A DNA stretch of 64,000 nucleotides from an uncultured Dermabacter sp. (GTDB lineage Bacteria > Actinomycetota > Actinomycetes > Actinomycetales > Dermabacteraceae), in NCBI GenBank assembly GCA_947252755.1, contig CAMXWV010000003.1, positions 1 through 64,000 on the forward strand, written 5' to 3'. Both the position numbers and the translations under genes were made by a program. Positions 25,512-34,242 of the stretch are shown here, piece by piece. The stretch's first letter is position 1. The number at the start of each line of letters is the position of its first letter. The notes beneath the pieces are model-generated. The model saw only the letters and a list, made by a program, of their open reading frames with translations, ran no database searches and had not been told where the DNA came from.

Positions 25512-26245
25512 AGCTCCGCAGCCTGTTGGCGGCGCTGATCGCCGTCGTTGCCGCCGTTGCGGTGACCGGATGCGGCAGCAAGGAAGCCAGCACCGACCAG
25601 AGCACCCTCACGGTGTTCGCCGCCGCCTCCCTCAACCCGGCATTCACGGAGGTGCCCGCGCCAGACGGCACCGAGGTGAGCTTTTCCTTCGGCGGCTCCT
25701 CCGGACTGGTGGATCAGATTGAGAACGGCGCCCCTGCGGATGTTCTCGCCACGGCTGACAAGCGCACCATGGACCGCGCAGTGGAAGCCGGCCTCATCGA
25801 CGGGGACCCGGTGCAGTTCACCACGAACCAGCTGGTGCTCGTCACCCCCGCGGACAACCCGGCCGGCATCACCGGTGTGGATGACTCCCTGACCGATGCC
25901 CGCGTGATGGTGTGCGAACCATCCGTGCCCTGCGGTGCTTCCACGAAGAAGGCGCTGGAGGCCGCTGGCGTCACGATCACGCCGGCATCTGAGGAGACGA
26001 GCGTGACCAGCACACTGCAGACCGTCACCTCCGGCGAGGCCGACGCCGCCTTCGTGTACCGCACCGACGCGCTTGCAGCGGGAGACTCCGTGAAGGTGTT
26101 CGACGTGTCCGGGGCAGAGCCGAACACCTACTGGATCGGTGCGGTGAAGGACTCGAGCAACGCTGAGGCTGCGAAGCAGTTCATTGAGGCAGTGCAGGGA
26201 TCGGAGGGGCAGGAAGCCCTGAAGAAGCACGGCTTCGGCGACTGA
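25508..26245 (+). CDS. modA: Molybdate-binding lipoprotein
   Basis: A 245-residue substrate-binding protein of the molybdate ABC transporter. Signal peptide with lipobox ending AVTGC, C22 lipidated. Family blocks: TVFAAASLNPAFTEV, FSFGGSSGLVDQIENGAPAD, VLATADKRTMDRAVEAGLI and GEADAAFVYRTDALAA. The Ser residues of GGSSG and the AAASL stretch bind the oxyanion. Coupled to the upstream Mop-like gene by ATGA. Confidence 0.94.
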   Translation: MKLRSLLAALIAVVAAVAVTGCGSKEASTDQSTLTVFAAASLNPAFTEVPAPDGTEVSFSFGGSSGLVDQIENGAPADVLATADKRTMDRAVEAGLIDGDPVQFTTNQLVLVTPADNPAGITGVDDSLTDARVMVCEPSVPCGASTKKALEAAGVTITPASEETSVTSTLQTVTSGEADAAFVYRTDALAAGDSVKVFDVSGAEPNTYWIGAVKDSSNAEAAKQFIEAVQGSEGQEALKKHGFGD

Positions 26246-26246
26246 T

Positions 26247-27029
26247 ATGACCGCGCTTCCCCGCTGGATCTGGCTGCCATTCCTGCTGGTCATCGCCATG
26301 CTCGTGGTGCCATTGGCAGGACTGCTGCTGCGGGTGTCCTGGGGGGATGTTCCCGCGATGCTCGCCTCCCGCGAGGCGCGCGACGCACTCTGGCTGTCCC
26401 TGCGCACCTGCGCCGCCTCCACCCTGATCGTCATACTGATCGGCATTCCGGCGGCGCATGTGCTGGCGCGCTCCCGCGGCTGGTGGGCCGCCGTATCCCG
26501 CACCCTGGTCACCATTCCAATGGTGTTGCCGCCGGTGGTGGCGGGCATGGCGCTGCTGGTCACGCTCGGCCGGCGGGGACTGCTCGGAGCGCCGCTGGAC
26601 GCATTCGGCATCCAGATCGGATTCACCACCATCGCCGTGGTCATCGCGCAGGTATTCGTATCCCTGCCGTTCCTGGTGATCGCCCTGGACGGCGCGATCC
26701 GCGCCTCAGACAGGCGGCTCGAACGAGCAGCCGCCTTCCTCGGCGCGTCGCCCACACGCGTGTTCACCCGCGTCACAATCCCGTCGGTGCTGCCGGCGGT
26801 TGCGTCCGGCACCGCGCTCGCATTCTCGCGGGCGCTCGGCGAGTTCGGTGCCACGATCACCTTCGCCGGCTCACTGCAGGGAGTGACGCGCACCATGCCG
26901 CTGGAGATCTACCTGCTGCGCGAATCCGACTCGGACCTGGCAATGGTGCTAGCCGTGATCCTGCTGGCCGCAGCCGCGGTTGTGGTGGGCATTGCCATGC
27001 GCCTGCAGGCCTGGGGCAACCATGACTGA
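26247..27029 (+). CDS. modB: Molybdate ABC transporter permease
   Basis: A 260-residue membrane protein with five to six helices and the EAA loop (ERAAAFLGASPTRVFTRVTI). MVLPPVVAGMALLVTLGRRG and ALGEFGATITFAGSLQGVTR are characteristic of ModB. One base separates it from modA, and its last codons overlap the modC start. Confidence 0.94.
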   Translation: MTALPRWIWLPFLLVIAMLVVPLAGLLLRVSWGDVPAMLASREARDALWLSLRTCAASTLIVILIGIPAAHVLARSRGWWAAVSRTLVTIPMVLPPVVAGMALLVTLGRRGLLGAPLDAFGIQIGFTTIAVVIAQVFVSLPFLVIALDGAIRASDRRLERAAAFLGASPTRVFTRVTIPSVLPAVASGTALAFSRALGEFGATITFAGSLQGVTRTMPLEIYLLRESDSDLAMVLAVILLAAAAVVVGIAMRLQAWGNHD

Positions 27030-28053
27030 GCAGGTGCAGGTGCGCGCGCATGTTCCCGAGCGCGCCGTGGACGTGAAACTCAGCTGGCCGGTGGGGGAGA
27101 CCCTTGCGCTGGTGGGCCCGAACGGCTCCGGAAAATCCACCACCGTGGATGTTCTTGCCGGCGCCATCACCGGATCCGACTGCACGGTGCGCATCGGGCA
27201 GCGTGACCTCACCACGCTGCCCGCGCATAAGCGGCGCCTGGGCTACCTGGAACAGCGCGCCCTGCTGTTCCCTCACCTGACAGCAGTGCGGAACGTGGAG
27301 TTCGGACTGAAAGCCCAGGGCCGGAAGCAACGGGTCCAGGGCCGGAAGCAGGGGGATCAGAGCCGGAAACAACGGGTCCAGGGCCGGAAGCAGCGGGATC
27401 GGCACCGCGACCGCGCCCTGCAGGAGCTCGCGGCCGTGGACTGCGAGGATTATGCAAGCCGCCGGCCCCATCAGCTCTCCGGTGGTCAAGCTCAGCGGGT
27501 AGCGCTCGCCCGCGCCCTTGCCACCGACCCCGAACTGGTTCTGCTGGATGAGCCACTGGCTGCCCTGGACGCATCCCTGGCGCCCCAGCTGCGCCGCCTT
27601 CTCACCGAGCGCCTCACCGGCACTACCACTCTGCTTGTCACCCATGACCTGCTGGACGTGCTCGCGCTCGCGGACCAGGTGGCGGTGCTGGACAGCGGAC
27701 GCGTCACCGCTCAGCTGCCCGTGGCGGAGCTGATCGCCCGCCCGCCCACCGCATTCGCAGCAGAATTCGCCGGCACGAACCTGCTGGTCGGCACCGAACT
27801 GGGAGAGCGCGTCTCCGTCCCGCCCGAGGCGATCACCCTGGAGCCGGCAGACTCCTCCGCCCCCGGCCGCACCCGGTTCCCCGTGAAGCTGGAGAGCCTG
27901 GATCGGGTGGGGCGCATTGTGCGGGCGCGAGTGCTGCTGGACGAGCAGGAGCTGCGGGCGGAGCTGACACCGCAGCAGTTGCTGGACCTCAACCTGACGC
28001 CGGGGGACCGCCTCGCAGCGGTGATTGACCCGGAGCGGGTCATCCCGCACTGA
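27022..28053 (+). CDS. modC: Molybdate ABC transporter ATPase, with a repeat-expanded loop
   Basis: A 343-residue ATPase: Walker A GPNGSGKS (32-39), signature LSGGQAQRVALARAL, Walker B LVLLDEPLAAL, switch His in LLVTHD, and a C-terminal TOBE-like molybdate domain. The ATG at 27022 overlaps modB by eight bases. Between the Q-loop region and the signature (residues about 100-127) the usual short helix connector is enlarged by four seven-residue repeats rich in Arg, Lys and Gln. These are encoded by a 21-base tandem repeat, absent from other ModC proteins I know. The catalytic motifs are otherwise intact. Confidence 0.92.
   Translation: MTEQVQVRAHVPERAVDVKLSWPVGETLALVGPNGSGKSTTVDVLAGAITGSDCTVRIGQRDLTTLPAHKRRLGYLEQRALLFPHLTAVRNVEFGLKAQGRKQRVQGRKQGDQSRKQRVQGRKQRDRHRDRALQELAAVDCEDYASRRPHQLSGGQAQRVALARALATDPELVLLDEPLAALDASLAPQLRRLLTERLTGTTTLLVTHDLLDVLALADQVAVLDSGRVTAQLPVAELIARPPTAFAAEFAGTNLLVGTELGERVSVPPEAITLEPADSSAPGRTRFPVKLESLDRVGRIVRARVLLDEQELRAELTPQQLLDLNLTPGDRLAAVIDPERVIPH
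27319..27402 (+). repeat. In-frame tandem repeat, 4 x 21 bp, inside modC
   Basis: Units at 27319-27339, 27340-27360, 27361-27381 and 27382-27402 encode GRKQRVQ, GRKQGDQ, SRKQRVQ and GRKQRDR. Units 1 and 3, and units 2 and 4, are the most alike, suggesting duplication of a 42-bp pair. In-frame minisatellite. Confidence 0.88.
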
Positions 28054-28174
28054 GCATCCGAACTGACCGGCACCGAGCTTTCCGAACCGGCAGACGCCGC
28101 CCGGGTTGATACGCCATGCTGGTGTCTGCAACCGTGAGTATCGGATAACTGGCTGTGTCAGAGAGGACCCCCAG

Positions 28175-30361
28175 ATGGTGAACTACACCGAGCAGGTCAC
28201 CGCCTTCACCTACACCGAGCGCGAGCATGACCAGCTCGGCACCGTCGGAGTGATCACTGCTGAAGCACAGGGCCCGAAGCCTCCCACGCTCGGCCCGCAG
28301 TCGGTGGACAACCTCGTTGCCGCCCTTGCCCACGCCATTGAAGCCGCTGACTCCGGCGCGATCCGGGCGATTGCGATCACCGGAACCGGCTCCGTGTTCC
28401 TTGCCGGAGCAGACCTTTCCATGTTCACTGCGGGGGAGAACTCGACCATCGGCGAGAGCATCCGGGACATGACCGCGAAGATGCACGGCCTGCAGGTGCT
28501 TGTGCGCACTCTGGATGTGCCGATCCTGGCGCATCTCAACGGGCCCGCTTTCGGCGGCGGCGTGGAAGCGGCGCTGCTCGCCTCCGTTCGCACCGTCCAC
28601 CCGGAGGTGCGGGCGATCGCACTGCCGGAGACGGGTCTTGGCATTCTGCCCGGCTGGGGCGGCACCACCCTGCTGCCTACCCTGATCAACCCGGAGCTCG
28701 CACTGCAGATCATCATCGACGAGCCCGCCAAGGACCGGGTGATGGATGCTCGCACCGCGCAGGAGCGCGGCCTGGTGGACGGCACCGCCGAAAGCCTGGA
28801 TGAAGCGCTCACCTTCCTCGCGGCGAACCCCCGCACCCATCGCAGCGCCCGGAGTGGCGGCGATGCTGACGCGAGTAGGAATGCCGGGGTAACCGGGAAT
28901 GCCGGAGCCAGCGGTGATGCCGGCGCAACGAGCGGGGACGTCCCGGTGCTGCTGATGGCTGCGGACAGCGACCGCGCCCACGCGATTGCCACAGCGGTGA
29001 CGGCGCGCCAGCACACCGCCGAACGTCGTGACGCCCAGGGCGCCCCCGCGGTGAAGCGAGCCCTGCAGCTCATTGCGCAGCTGCCCGGCTCCACCCTGGA
29101 AGGAGCGCTTGCCCGTGAAAGCGACGCACTCCTTGAACTCGTCGAGTCTGATGCCGCCGAAGGCGCCCTGTACGCCGCGGAGCTGCTGCGCCGTAGCAAG
29201 CCCGGCCGGGAACCGGTGGCAGGCGCCACGCAGCTGGCAAAGGTGGGGGTGGCCGGTGCGGGCCTCATGGCCTCCCAGATCGCTGCGCAGTTGGCGCGCG
29301 GTCTGCGCGTTCCCGTCATCATGCGAGACCTGGACGAGCAGATCGCGCAGAAAGGCCTCGCCACGGCGCGATCCATCCTCACTGACGCGGGGGACGCGGA
29401 CGCCGCGAACCTGCTCTCGGCCACCACTGACCTGCAGGAACTTGCCGGTGCGGACCTTGTGCTGGAAGCCGTTCCCGAGGTGATGAGCATCAAACAGGCC
29501 GTGTTCGCCGAGCTTGAGTCCGTGCTGGGCCCGGACGCGGTGCTCGCCACGAACACTTCCTCGCTGAGCATCACCGAGATGTGCTCCCAGCTGCAGCATC
29601 CTGAGCGCGTGGTGGGCCTGCACTTCTTCAATCCGGTGGCGAAGATGCCGCTGGTGGAGATCATCCGCACGGAGCACACGGACTCCTCGGCGCTCGCCAC
29701 CGCTCACGAGGTGGTGCGGCGGCTGCGGAAGTTCGGCGTGGAGTCAGCGGATGCTCCCGGATTCATCGTGAACCGTCTGCTGTTCCGCATGCTCGGCACC
29801 GTGCTTGGCGCCATCGACGCGGGCGCACCAGCCGCGGACGTGGACGCGTCCCTGGACAGCTTGGGCCTGCCGATGCGGCCGCTCACCCTGCTGGACATGG
29901 TGGGCCTGGCTGTGGCGGACCATGTGGGCCGTGTGATGGTGGAGCAGGAAGGCCCGGAGCGTTTCCACGCTTCCGCGGGCCTGCACGCTATGGCGGAGCA
30001 GGGGGAGCGGTTCACCGAGCAGGGGGCGAAACCGCCGGCACCGGTTCGTTCAGAGGTGGATAGCATCTTCGCCAGCGCGAACGCCGCCCAGACCGGCGCG
30101 GAAGCGAACGGCACCGACGGCGCGGACGCGACCGGCACTGCCGGCGAAAAGGTCCGCTCACCTCAGCTCACTGCCCGCACCGGGGATCAGCTGCTGCGCG
30201 CCGTTGAAGAAGGTCTTGCGGATGAGATCACGCGCATGGTGGATGAAGGCGTGGTCAAACGCCGAGAGGATATCGACCTTGCGCTGATTCTGGGCGCCGG
30301 CTTCCCCCGCCACCGCGGTGGGATCACCCCGCACCTGCGCCAACAGGGACTGCTCGGCTGA
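28175..30361 (+). CDS. FadB/FadJ-type multifunctional beta-oxidation protein
   Basis: A 728-residue fusion of enoyl-CoA hydratase and L-3-hydroxyacyl-CoA dehydrogenase. Hydratase part: TGTGSVFLAGADLSMF and NGPAFGGGVEAALLA (oxyanion hole), PETGLGILPGWGGTTLLP. Dehydrogenase part: VGVAGAGLMASQIAAQLARG (NAD-binding loop, with Ala-Ser in place of the usual Gly), ATNTSSLSITEM, GLHFFNPVAKMPLVEIIR and a C-terminal domain. Start ATG 28175 has GAGAGGA upstream. Two low-complexity linkers stand out: a hexapeptide repeat at residues 229-252 and an Ala/Gly/Thr/Asp-rich stretch near residues 635-655. It probably works with the thiolase and acyl-CoA dehydrogenase encoded 5 kb upstream. Confidence 0.92.
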   Translation: MVNYTEQVTAFTYTEREHDQLGTVGVITAEAQGPKPPTLGPQSVDNLVAALAHAIEAADSGAIRAIAITGTGSVFLAGADLSMFTAGENSTIGESIRDMTAKMHGLQVLVRTLDVPILAHLNGPAFGGGVEAALLASVRTVHPEVRAIALPETGLGILPGWGGTTLLPTLINPELALQIIIDEPAKDRVMDARTAQERGLVDGTAESLDEALTFLAANPRTHRSARSGGDADASRNAGVTGNAGASGDAGATSGDVPVLLMAADSDRAHAIATAVTARQHTAERRDAQGAPAVKRALQLIAQLPGSTLEGALARESDALLELVESDAAEGALYAAELLRRSKPGREPVAGATQLAKVGVAGAGLMASQIAAQLARGLRVPVIMRDLDEQIAQKGLATARSILTDAGDADAANLLSATTDLQELAGADLVLEAVPEVMSIKQAVFAELESVLGPDAVLATNTSSLSITEMCSQLQHPERVVGLHFFNPVAKMPLVEIIRTEHTDSSALATAHEVVRRLRKFGVESADAPGFIVNRLLFRMLGTVLGAIDAGAPAADVDASLDSLGLPMRPLTLLDMVGLAVADHVGRVMVEQEGPERFHASAGLHAMAEQGERFTEQGAKPPAPVRSEVDSIFASANAAQTGAEANGTDGADATGTAGEKVRSPQLTARTGDQLLRAVEEGLADEITRMVDEGVVKRREDIDLALILGAGFPRHRGGITPHLRQQGLLG
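28859..28930 (+). repeat. In-frame tandem repeat, 4 x 18 bp, in the FadB/FadJ-type gene
   Basis: Units at 28859-28876, 28877-28894, 28895-28912 and 28913-28930 encode GDADAS, RNAGVT, GNAGAS and GDAGAT, extending the linker between the hydratase and dehydrogenase domains. Confidence 0.82.
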
Positions 30362-30407
30362 ACCTGCGCTGACAGGGCCCGCCTCGCCTGGGCCTGTCTC
30401 ACCTGGG

Positions 30408-30437
30408 CCCGCTCGGCGCGGCCCCGCTCGGCGCGGC
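30408..30437. repeat. Intergenic tandem repeat, 2 x 15 bp
   Basis: CCCGCTCGGCGCGGC occurs twice in tandem, with looser GC-rich copies just to the left, between the convergent FadB/FadJ-type and asparaginase genes. Confidence 0.6.
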
Positions 30438-30456
30438 TGGGGAGAGGCCGATGGGC

Positions 30457-31563
30457 TCAGTCGTAGGAGAACGCGTTGAACGCGGCGGCGAAGTCCCGCT
30501 CGGCAGCCGGCTGATCCAGCCCACTGCAGGCGCTGCGATCGTCCCCGCCATCGGCGCTGTCGGCATTGCCGGCGGCGCGTGCGTCGGAGTCCGTGATCAG
30601 CATCTGCAGCAGCAGCCTTGCTTTATGCGCGGACAGTGACCCCGCCATGATCGCGCCCGCGCTGATCAGATCTACTTCACTGCCCGGATAGGCATAGTGA
30701 TAGGTGGAGGTGCCGCCGTCCGGGATGCGCGTGGCCACCACCACGGGGATGCCGCGCGCCAGCAGTTCCCGGATCGGCCTCATATGCCCGGCCGGCACAT
30801 GTCCCATGCCCGAACCATCGATCACCACACCCCGCACGGGTGAATCAGCCGCGAGGATCAGGGACAGCAGAACACCGTCGTCCCCCAAACCCGTGCCAAG
30901 GATCGGCACCACCGGCAGTGCGTCCGGCAGCACCGCACCATCCGCGCACGCACCATCAGGAGCGTGAACAGCGCCATCCAGCAGGCGCAGCGGCGGCGCA
31001 TCCGGCCGGTACACCAGGCGCACATCATCGGTGTGCACCACCCCGATCGGCCCAGACGGCACCGAATCAAACGCATCCACGGACCGGGAACTCACCTTCG
31101 TGACCCGATCACCCAGATGCAGCATCCCGTTGAACACCACCAGCACCCCAAGCCCCCGCGCAGACGGCGCGGTTGCCGTGAGGATCGCGTCGCGAAGATT
31201 CGCCGGCCCGTCAGCACCCACCGCATTCGCCGGCCGCATCGCCCCCGTGATCACCAACGGCGCCGCATGAGCCCACAGCCGAGACAGCAGGAACGCCGTC
31301 TCCTCCAGAGTGTCCGTGCCATGCGTGAGCACCACGCCCACCGCACCTTCAGACACCGCCCGTTCAGCAGCAGCCAGCGCCGCCGCTACATGGGCAACGG
31401 TGAGAGACGGCGAGCCCACATTCGCCACCTGCTCCTCGGTGACCTCAACACCCGCCACGGGGGAGGGGACCCGTCCGGCCGTGCCTGGGGCGGCATGCGC
31501 TCCCGGCTCCGCCTGCTGCATCGCGATCGTGCCGCCGAGCGCAACGATGTGAACACTGGTCAT
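30457..31563 (-). CDS. L-asparaginase
   Basis: A 368-residue asparaginase/glutaminase-family protein converting asparagine to aspartate and ammonia. The first catalytic Thr is in VALGGTIAM and the second triad in VLTHGTDTLEETAFL. YHYAYPGSEVDLISAG near the C-terminus fits the family. No signal peptide, so likely the cytoplasmic form. The ATG overlaps the stop of the rRNA methyltransferase gene as ATGA. The last ~25 residues are a low-complexity Asp/Ala/Gly tail. Confidence 0.9.
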   Translation of the reverse strand: MTSVHIVALGGTIAMQQAEPGAHAAPGTAGRVPSPVAGVEVTEEQVANVGSPSLTVAHVAAALAAAERAVSEGAVGVVLTHGTDTLEETAFLLSRLWAHAAPLVITGAMRPANAVGADGPANLRDAILTATAPSARGLGVLVVFNGMLHLGDRVTKVSSRSVDAFDSVPSGPIGVVHTDDVRLVYRPDAPPLRLLDGAVHAPDGACADGAVLPDALPVVPILGTGLGDDGVLLSLILAADSPVRGVVIDGSGMGHVPAGHMRPIRELLARGIPVVVATRIPDGGTSTYHYAYPGSEVDLISAGAIMAGSLSAHKARLLLQMLITDSDARAAGNADSADGGDDRSACSGLDQPAAERDFAAAFNAFSYD

Positions 31564-32726
31564 GGGCTCTCCTCCGCTCGGGCCCCGCGGGGCACTCGCT
31601 CATACTGCACCACCACTTCATTGTGCGCAGTGTGCGGAAACATGTCCGCGAGCCTGCCGCGCACCGGCCGATACCGTGGCATCAGCTCCAAGTCCCGGGC
31701 CAGCGTGTGCGGATTGCAGCTCGAATAGATGATGTGATCCGGAGCCAGCTCATTCAGCCACTGCGCTAACCGCTGCCCCAGGCCTCGACGCGGCGGATTC
31801 ACCACCACCAGATCCGGCAGGGCCGCAGGATCCTGCTCGGCGGCAAACGTGAACGCGTCGGCAGCAGCAAAACTCACCGGCGCCGGCTGCGCAGACCGGT
31901 CGCCTGCGCTTGCGGCAAGGTCCGCCGCAGCCTGCCGGGCAGAGTAGACCGCCTCCTCATTCAGCTCCACCCCGGTCACCGGCACCCCCTGCGCGGCAAG
32001 GTGCAGCGCAAACCCGCCCGCACCGCTGAACAGATCCCATGCCCGAGCCGGCTGGATCTCACGCGCCCAGGCTGCCACCGTGCGGTACAGCTCGCCCGCC
32101 ACCGCCGGGTTCGTCTGCGTGAACGAGCCCGGCAGCACCCGCAGCCGTACATCCCCCACCGGCAGCACCAGGGAGGACGCGCCCGCCAGGTGGATCTCCT
32201 CCTCACCCTCGAGGGTGGCCGCATGCTCCGGGTGCAGGTTCGCGCTGACCGCCACCGCCCGTGGATCCCGCAGGCCCAGGTGCTCTCGCAGTCGAGGAAG
32301 CGCCGCATCGGTGCGCAGCACGAACCGGACCATCGCCTCGGTGGCGCTCGCGGTGACGAGCACGTACTTCAGTTCGCCGCGCCGGCGTGCCACGCTGTAC
32401 GGCGGGATCTGCGCGCGGCGGATCAGGGCGCGGCAGGACTCCAGCACCTCGGTGATCAGCGCCGGGTACAGCGGGCAGTCCGCCAGGTCAGCGTCGTCAG
32501 CCCCACCTGGAAAGCTGAACACCGGCTCCTGCGCAGTGCCGGACACCGCGAGCTTCGCGCGAGTGCGGAAGCCTGTTTCGGCACTGAGGATCGGCGGCTC
32601 CCACCGCATCGGAGGAAGCAAGGCGCGCAGAGCGGATTCCGCCTGGCTGATCTGCCGCGGGTGCGGGACGGGCAGTAGGGTGCAGGAGCCGCAGCGGCCC
32701 GCATCGAAATGGCGGCAGAAGCTCAC
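31560..32726 (-). CDS. rlmC: 23S rRNA (uracil-C5)-methyltransferase, RlmC/RumB-like
   Basis: A 388-residue TrmA/RumA-family enzyme. Cys ligands for an iron-sulfur cluster are C4, C12 and C15 (SFCRHFDAGRCGSCTLL) and the Cys in LADCPLYP. SAM-binding motifs ARAWDLFSGAGGFALHLAAQ and VTGVELNEEAV, and the catalytic Cys in IIYSSCNPHTLARD. The lack of a TRAM domain and the short N-terminus point to the RlmC (U747) group. GTG start, six bases behind the lipoprotein gene. Confidence 0.9.
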   Translation of the reverse strand: MSFCRHFDAGRCGSCTLLPVPHPRQISQAESALRALLPPMRWEPPILSAETGFRTRAKLAVSGTAQEPVFSFPGGADDADLADCPLYPALITEVLESCRALIRRAQIPPYSVARRRGELKYVLVTASATEAMVRFVLRTDAALPRLREHLGLRDPRAVAVSANLHPEHAATLEGEEEIHLAGASSLVLPVGDVRLRVLPGSFTQTNPAVAGELYRTVAAWAREIQPARAWDLFSGAGGFALHLAAQGVPVTGVELNEEAVYSARQAAADLAASAGDRSAQPAPVSFAAADAFTFAAEQDPAALPDLVVVNPPRRGLGQRLAQWLNELAPDHIIYSSCNPHTLARDLELMPRYRPVRGRLADMFPHTAHNEVVVQYERVPRGARAEESP

Positions 32727-32732
32727 CGGGGG

Positions 32733-33212
32733 TCATTCCACGATGTCGAGCTCGGCGTTGTCACCGCACACGCTGGACACCGCGTAGGTTTTTCCGCCCA
32801 CCTCAAACCGGTCACCGAGACGCGCCGGCGCCATGGTCTCCGGCCCGCTGCCCAGGTCGATGGTGAACACGGCAGCATTCAGCCCGTCCACTTCGGTGGG
32901 GCCCTTATAGCGCAGGGGCACGGGCTTCCCATCCGCCTCGATCGCCGGTTCGGCACCGTCCGCGGTCACCTCCACCATGCCTTCGGTGGAGCATGCGTCG
33001 GTGACGGTGGAGAGGTCCAGCTCGCCCGGGATGATCGCCGGGCCGCCAGCCGCTTCCGCACCGCCGGCATCGGATGCGCCCCCGCCATCGCTGGCCTGCA
33101 CCCGCACAATAGTGGCGCGCGGCTGCTCCGGTGAGCCCGACGCGCACCCCGCGGCGGCCAGGGCGAGTCCTGCGGCAGCTGCCAGGGATAGGAGCGTGCG
33201 GCGAGCGGTCAT
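32733..33212 (-). CDS. Small lipoprotein of unknown function
   Basis: A 159-residue protein with signal peptide TARRTLLSLAAAAGLALAAA and lipobox AAGC. The mature part opens with an Ala/Gly/Asp-rich linker and ends in a compact beta-rich domain with two Cys (DACSTEG and SSVCGDN) that may form a disulfide. ATG 33212 chosen because the signal peptide starts there. First gene of a probable three-gene operon with rlmC and asparaginase. No family recognised. Confidence 0.75.
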   Translation of the reverse strand: MTARRTLLSLAAAAGLALAAAGCASGSPEQPRATIVRVQASDGGGASDAGGAEAAGGPAIIPGELDLSTVTDACSTEGMVEVTADGAEPAIEADGKPVPLRYKGPTEVDGLNAAVFTIDLGSGPETMAPARLGDRFEVGGKTYAVSSVCGDNAELDIVE

Positions 33213-33276
33213 CAGTGATCTCCGTGAGTGAGCGGCGCAGATTATACGGTCAGAGTAGCGCACCGGGCCGGGACTG

Positions 33277-33282
33277 TACCGT
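33277..33282 (+). promoter_or_regulatory. -10 box, leaderless start of the HicA-like gene
   Basis: TACCGT followed by six bases and ATG 33289, with no Shine-Dalgarno sequence. Confidence 0.4.
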
Positions 33283-33288
33283 TGCCTC

Positions 33289-34167
33289 ATGTGTTCGGAT
33301 CAGCCCGCGGTGCATCGCAGCCGCCACGCCTCCGCCCCGCCGCCGGTGTCCCCGGCGTTGCTTGCGGGCCGTCGACGCGTTCGCCCCACCGTGACCCCCG
33401 TGGACTACAGCGCGGTCCCCTCCAGGGAGGCTCAGCAGCGGGCGCGAGAAGAGCTGGAGCGCACAGCTGAGCCAAGGGGTGCTGAACGTGCAGGTGAGGC
33501 TGCGAGCGTTGAACGCGCAGAGGAGCGGGTGAGTCGCCCAGAGGAACCGGTGCGGCCCCGCACAGAAGAGCAGGTGAGCATTGAACTGGTGCCCCCCGCA
33601 TCCGCTCCGCCACCGGACGCGGTAGTGTCCCTGAACCCCACGGACATCCGCCCGTTCACACGGCCTCTGCGGGTGTATGAAGAGGAGATCCGGCTGCTGT
33701 CTGGCACCACCCTTGCCCGCATCACGCACGATGCGATCGTGCTCGCCGTGGCCGACCCGGAAGAATCCTGGACCGCAGACAACGGCGCCAGTGATCACTT
33801 CCTGCGGGGCGCGTGGACGGTGCAGGTGCGCCGCGCAGACAACCATGTGATCGCCGTGCTGCCCAGCGCATACGCGCTGAGTGTGCGTCCTCAGGAGTAT
33901 GTGCCCGGTGCCGCGGATGAGCCGCGGGGCCGCTCCACCCGCCGCAAGCAGGGAACCCGGCATCCGGCGAGTGTGAAAGAGCTGCGCGAACGGCTCGAGC
34001 GGCATGGTTTTCGGGTGAGCTCCTCGGGCGCCACTCACGGGAAAGTGACCCACCCGGAGTTTCCGGGACTGTTCACACCGTGGGCGTCCACGCCGTCTGA
34101 CCGGCGCCACCCGCAGCTTGTCACCGCGCAGGTGAAGCGCGTGTTCGGCATTGATATCCGCAAGTGA
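33289..34167 (+). CDS. Hypothetical protein with a HicA-like C-terminal domain
   Basis: A 292-residue protein in three parts. Residues about 1-115 are Pro/Ala/Glu/Arg-rich and probably disordered. The middle (RPFTRPLRVYEEEIRLLSGT to VIAVLPSAYALSV) resembles small DUF4258-like or BrnT-like folds that begin with a conserved hydrophobic strand after a Thr-His turn. The C-terminus (SVKELRERLERHGFRVSSSG, ATHGKVTHPEFPGL, VKRVFGIDIRK) matches the order of elements in HicA mRNA-interferase-like domains, with an active-site-like His in ATHGK. No hicB antitoxin is adjacent. Assignments of both domains are by eye and tentative. Confidence 0.6.
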   Translation: MCSDQPAVHRSRHASAPPPVSPALLAGRRRVRPTVTPVDYSAVPSREAQQRAREELERTAEPRGAERAGEAASVERAEERVSRPEEPVRPRTEEQVSIELVPPASAPPPDAVVSLNPTDIRPFTRPLRVYEEEIRLLSGTTLARITHDAIVLAVADPEESWTADNGASDHFLRGAWTVQVRRADNHVIAVLPSAYALSVRPQEYVPGAADEPRGRSTRRKQGTRHPASVKELRERLERHGFRVSSSGATHGKVTHPEFPGLFTPWASTPSDRRHPQLVTAQVKRVFGIDIRK

Positions 34168-34214
34168 CCTAGGGTCCGGAAGTGACCCGGGCGTGCGGCG
34201 TGAGTTAAAGTGCG

Positions 34215-34242
34215 GCCCCGGCTCATCGTGATGAGCCGGGGC
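34215..34242 (+). terminator. Strong GC-rich hairpin terminator
   Basis: A perfect 12-base stem (GCCCCGGCTCAT/ATGAGCCGGGGC) with a CGTG loop, 48 bases behind the HicA-like gene and followed by a pyrimidine-rich run. Confidence 0.75.
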
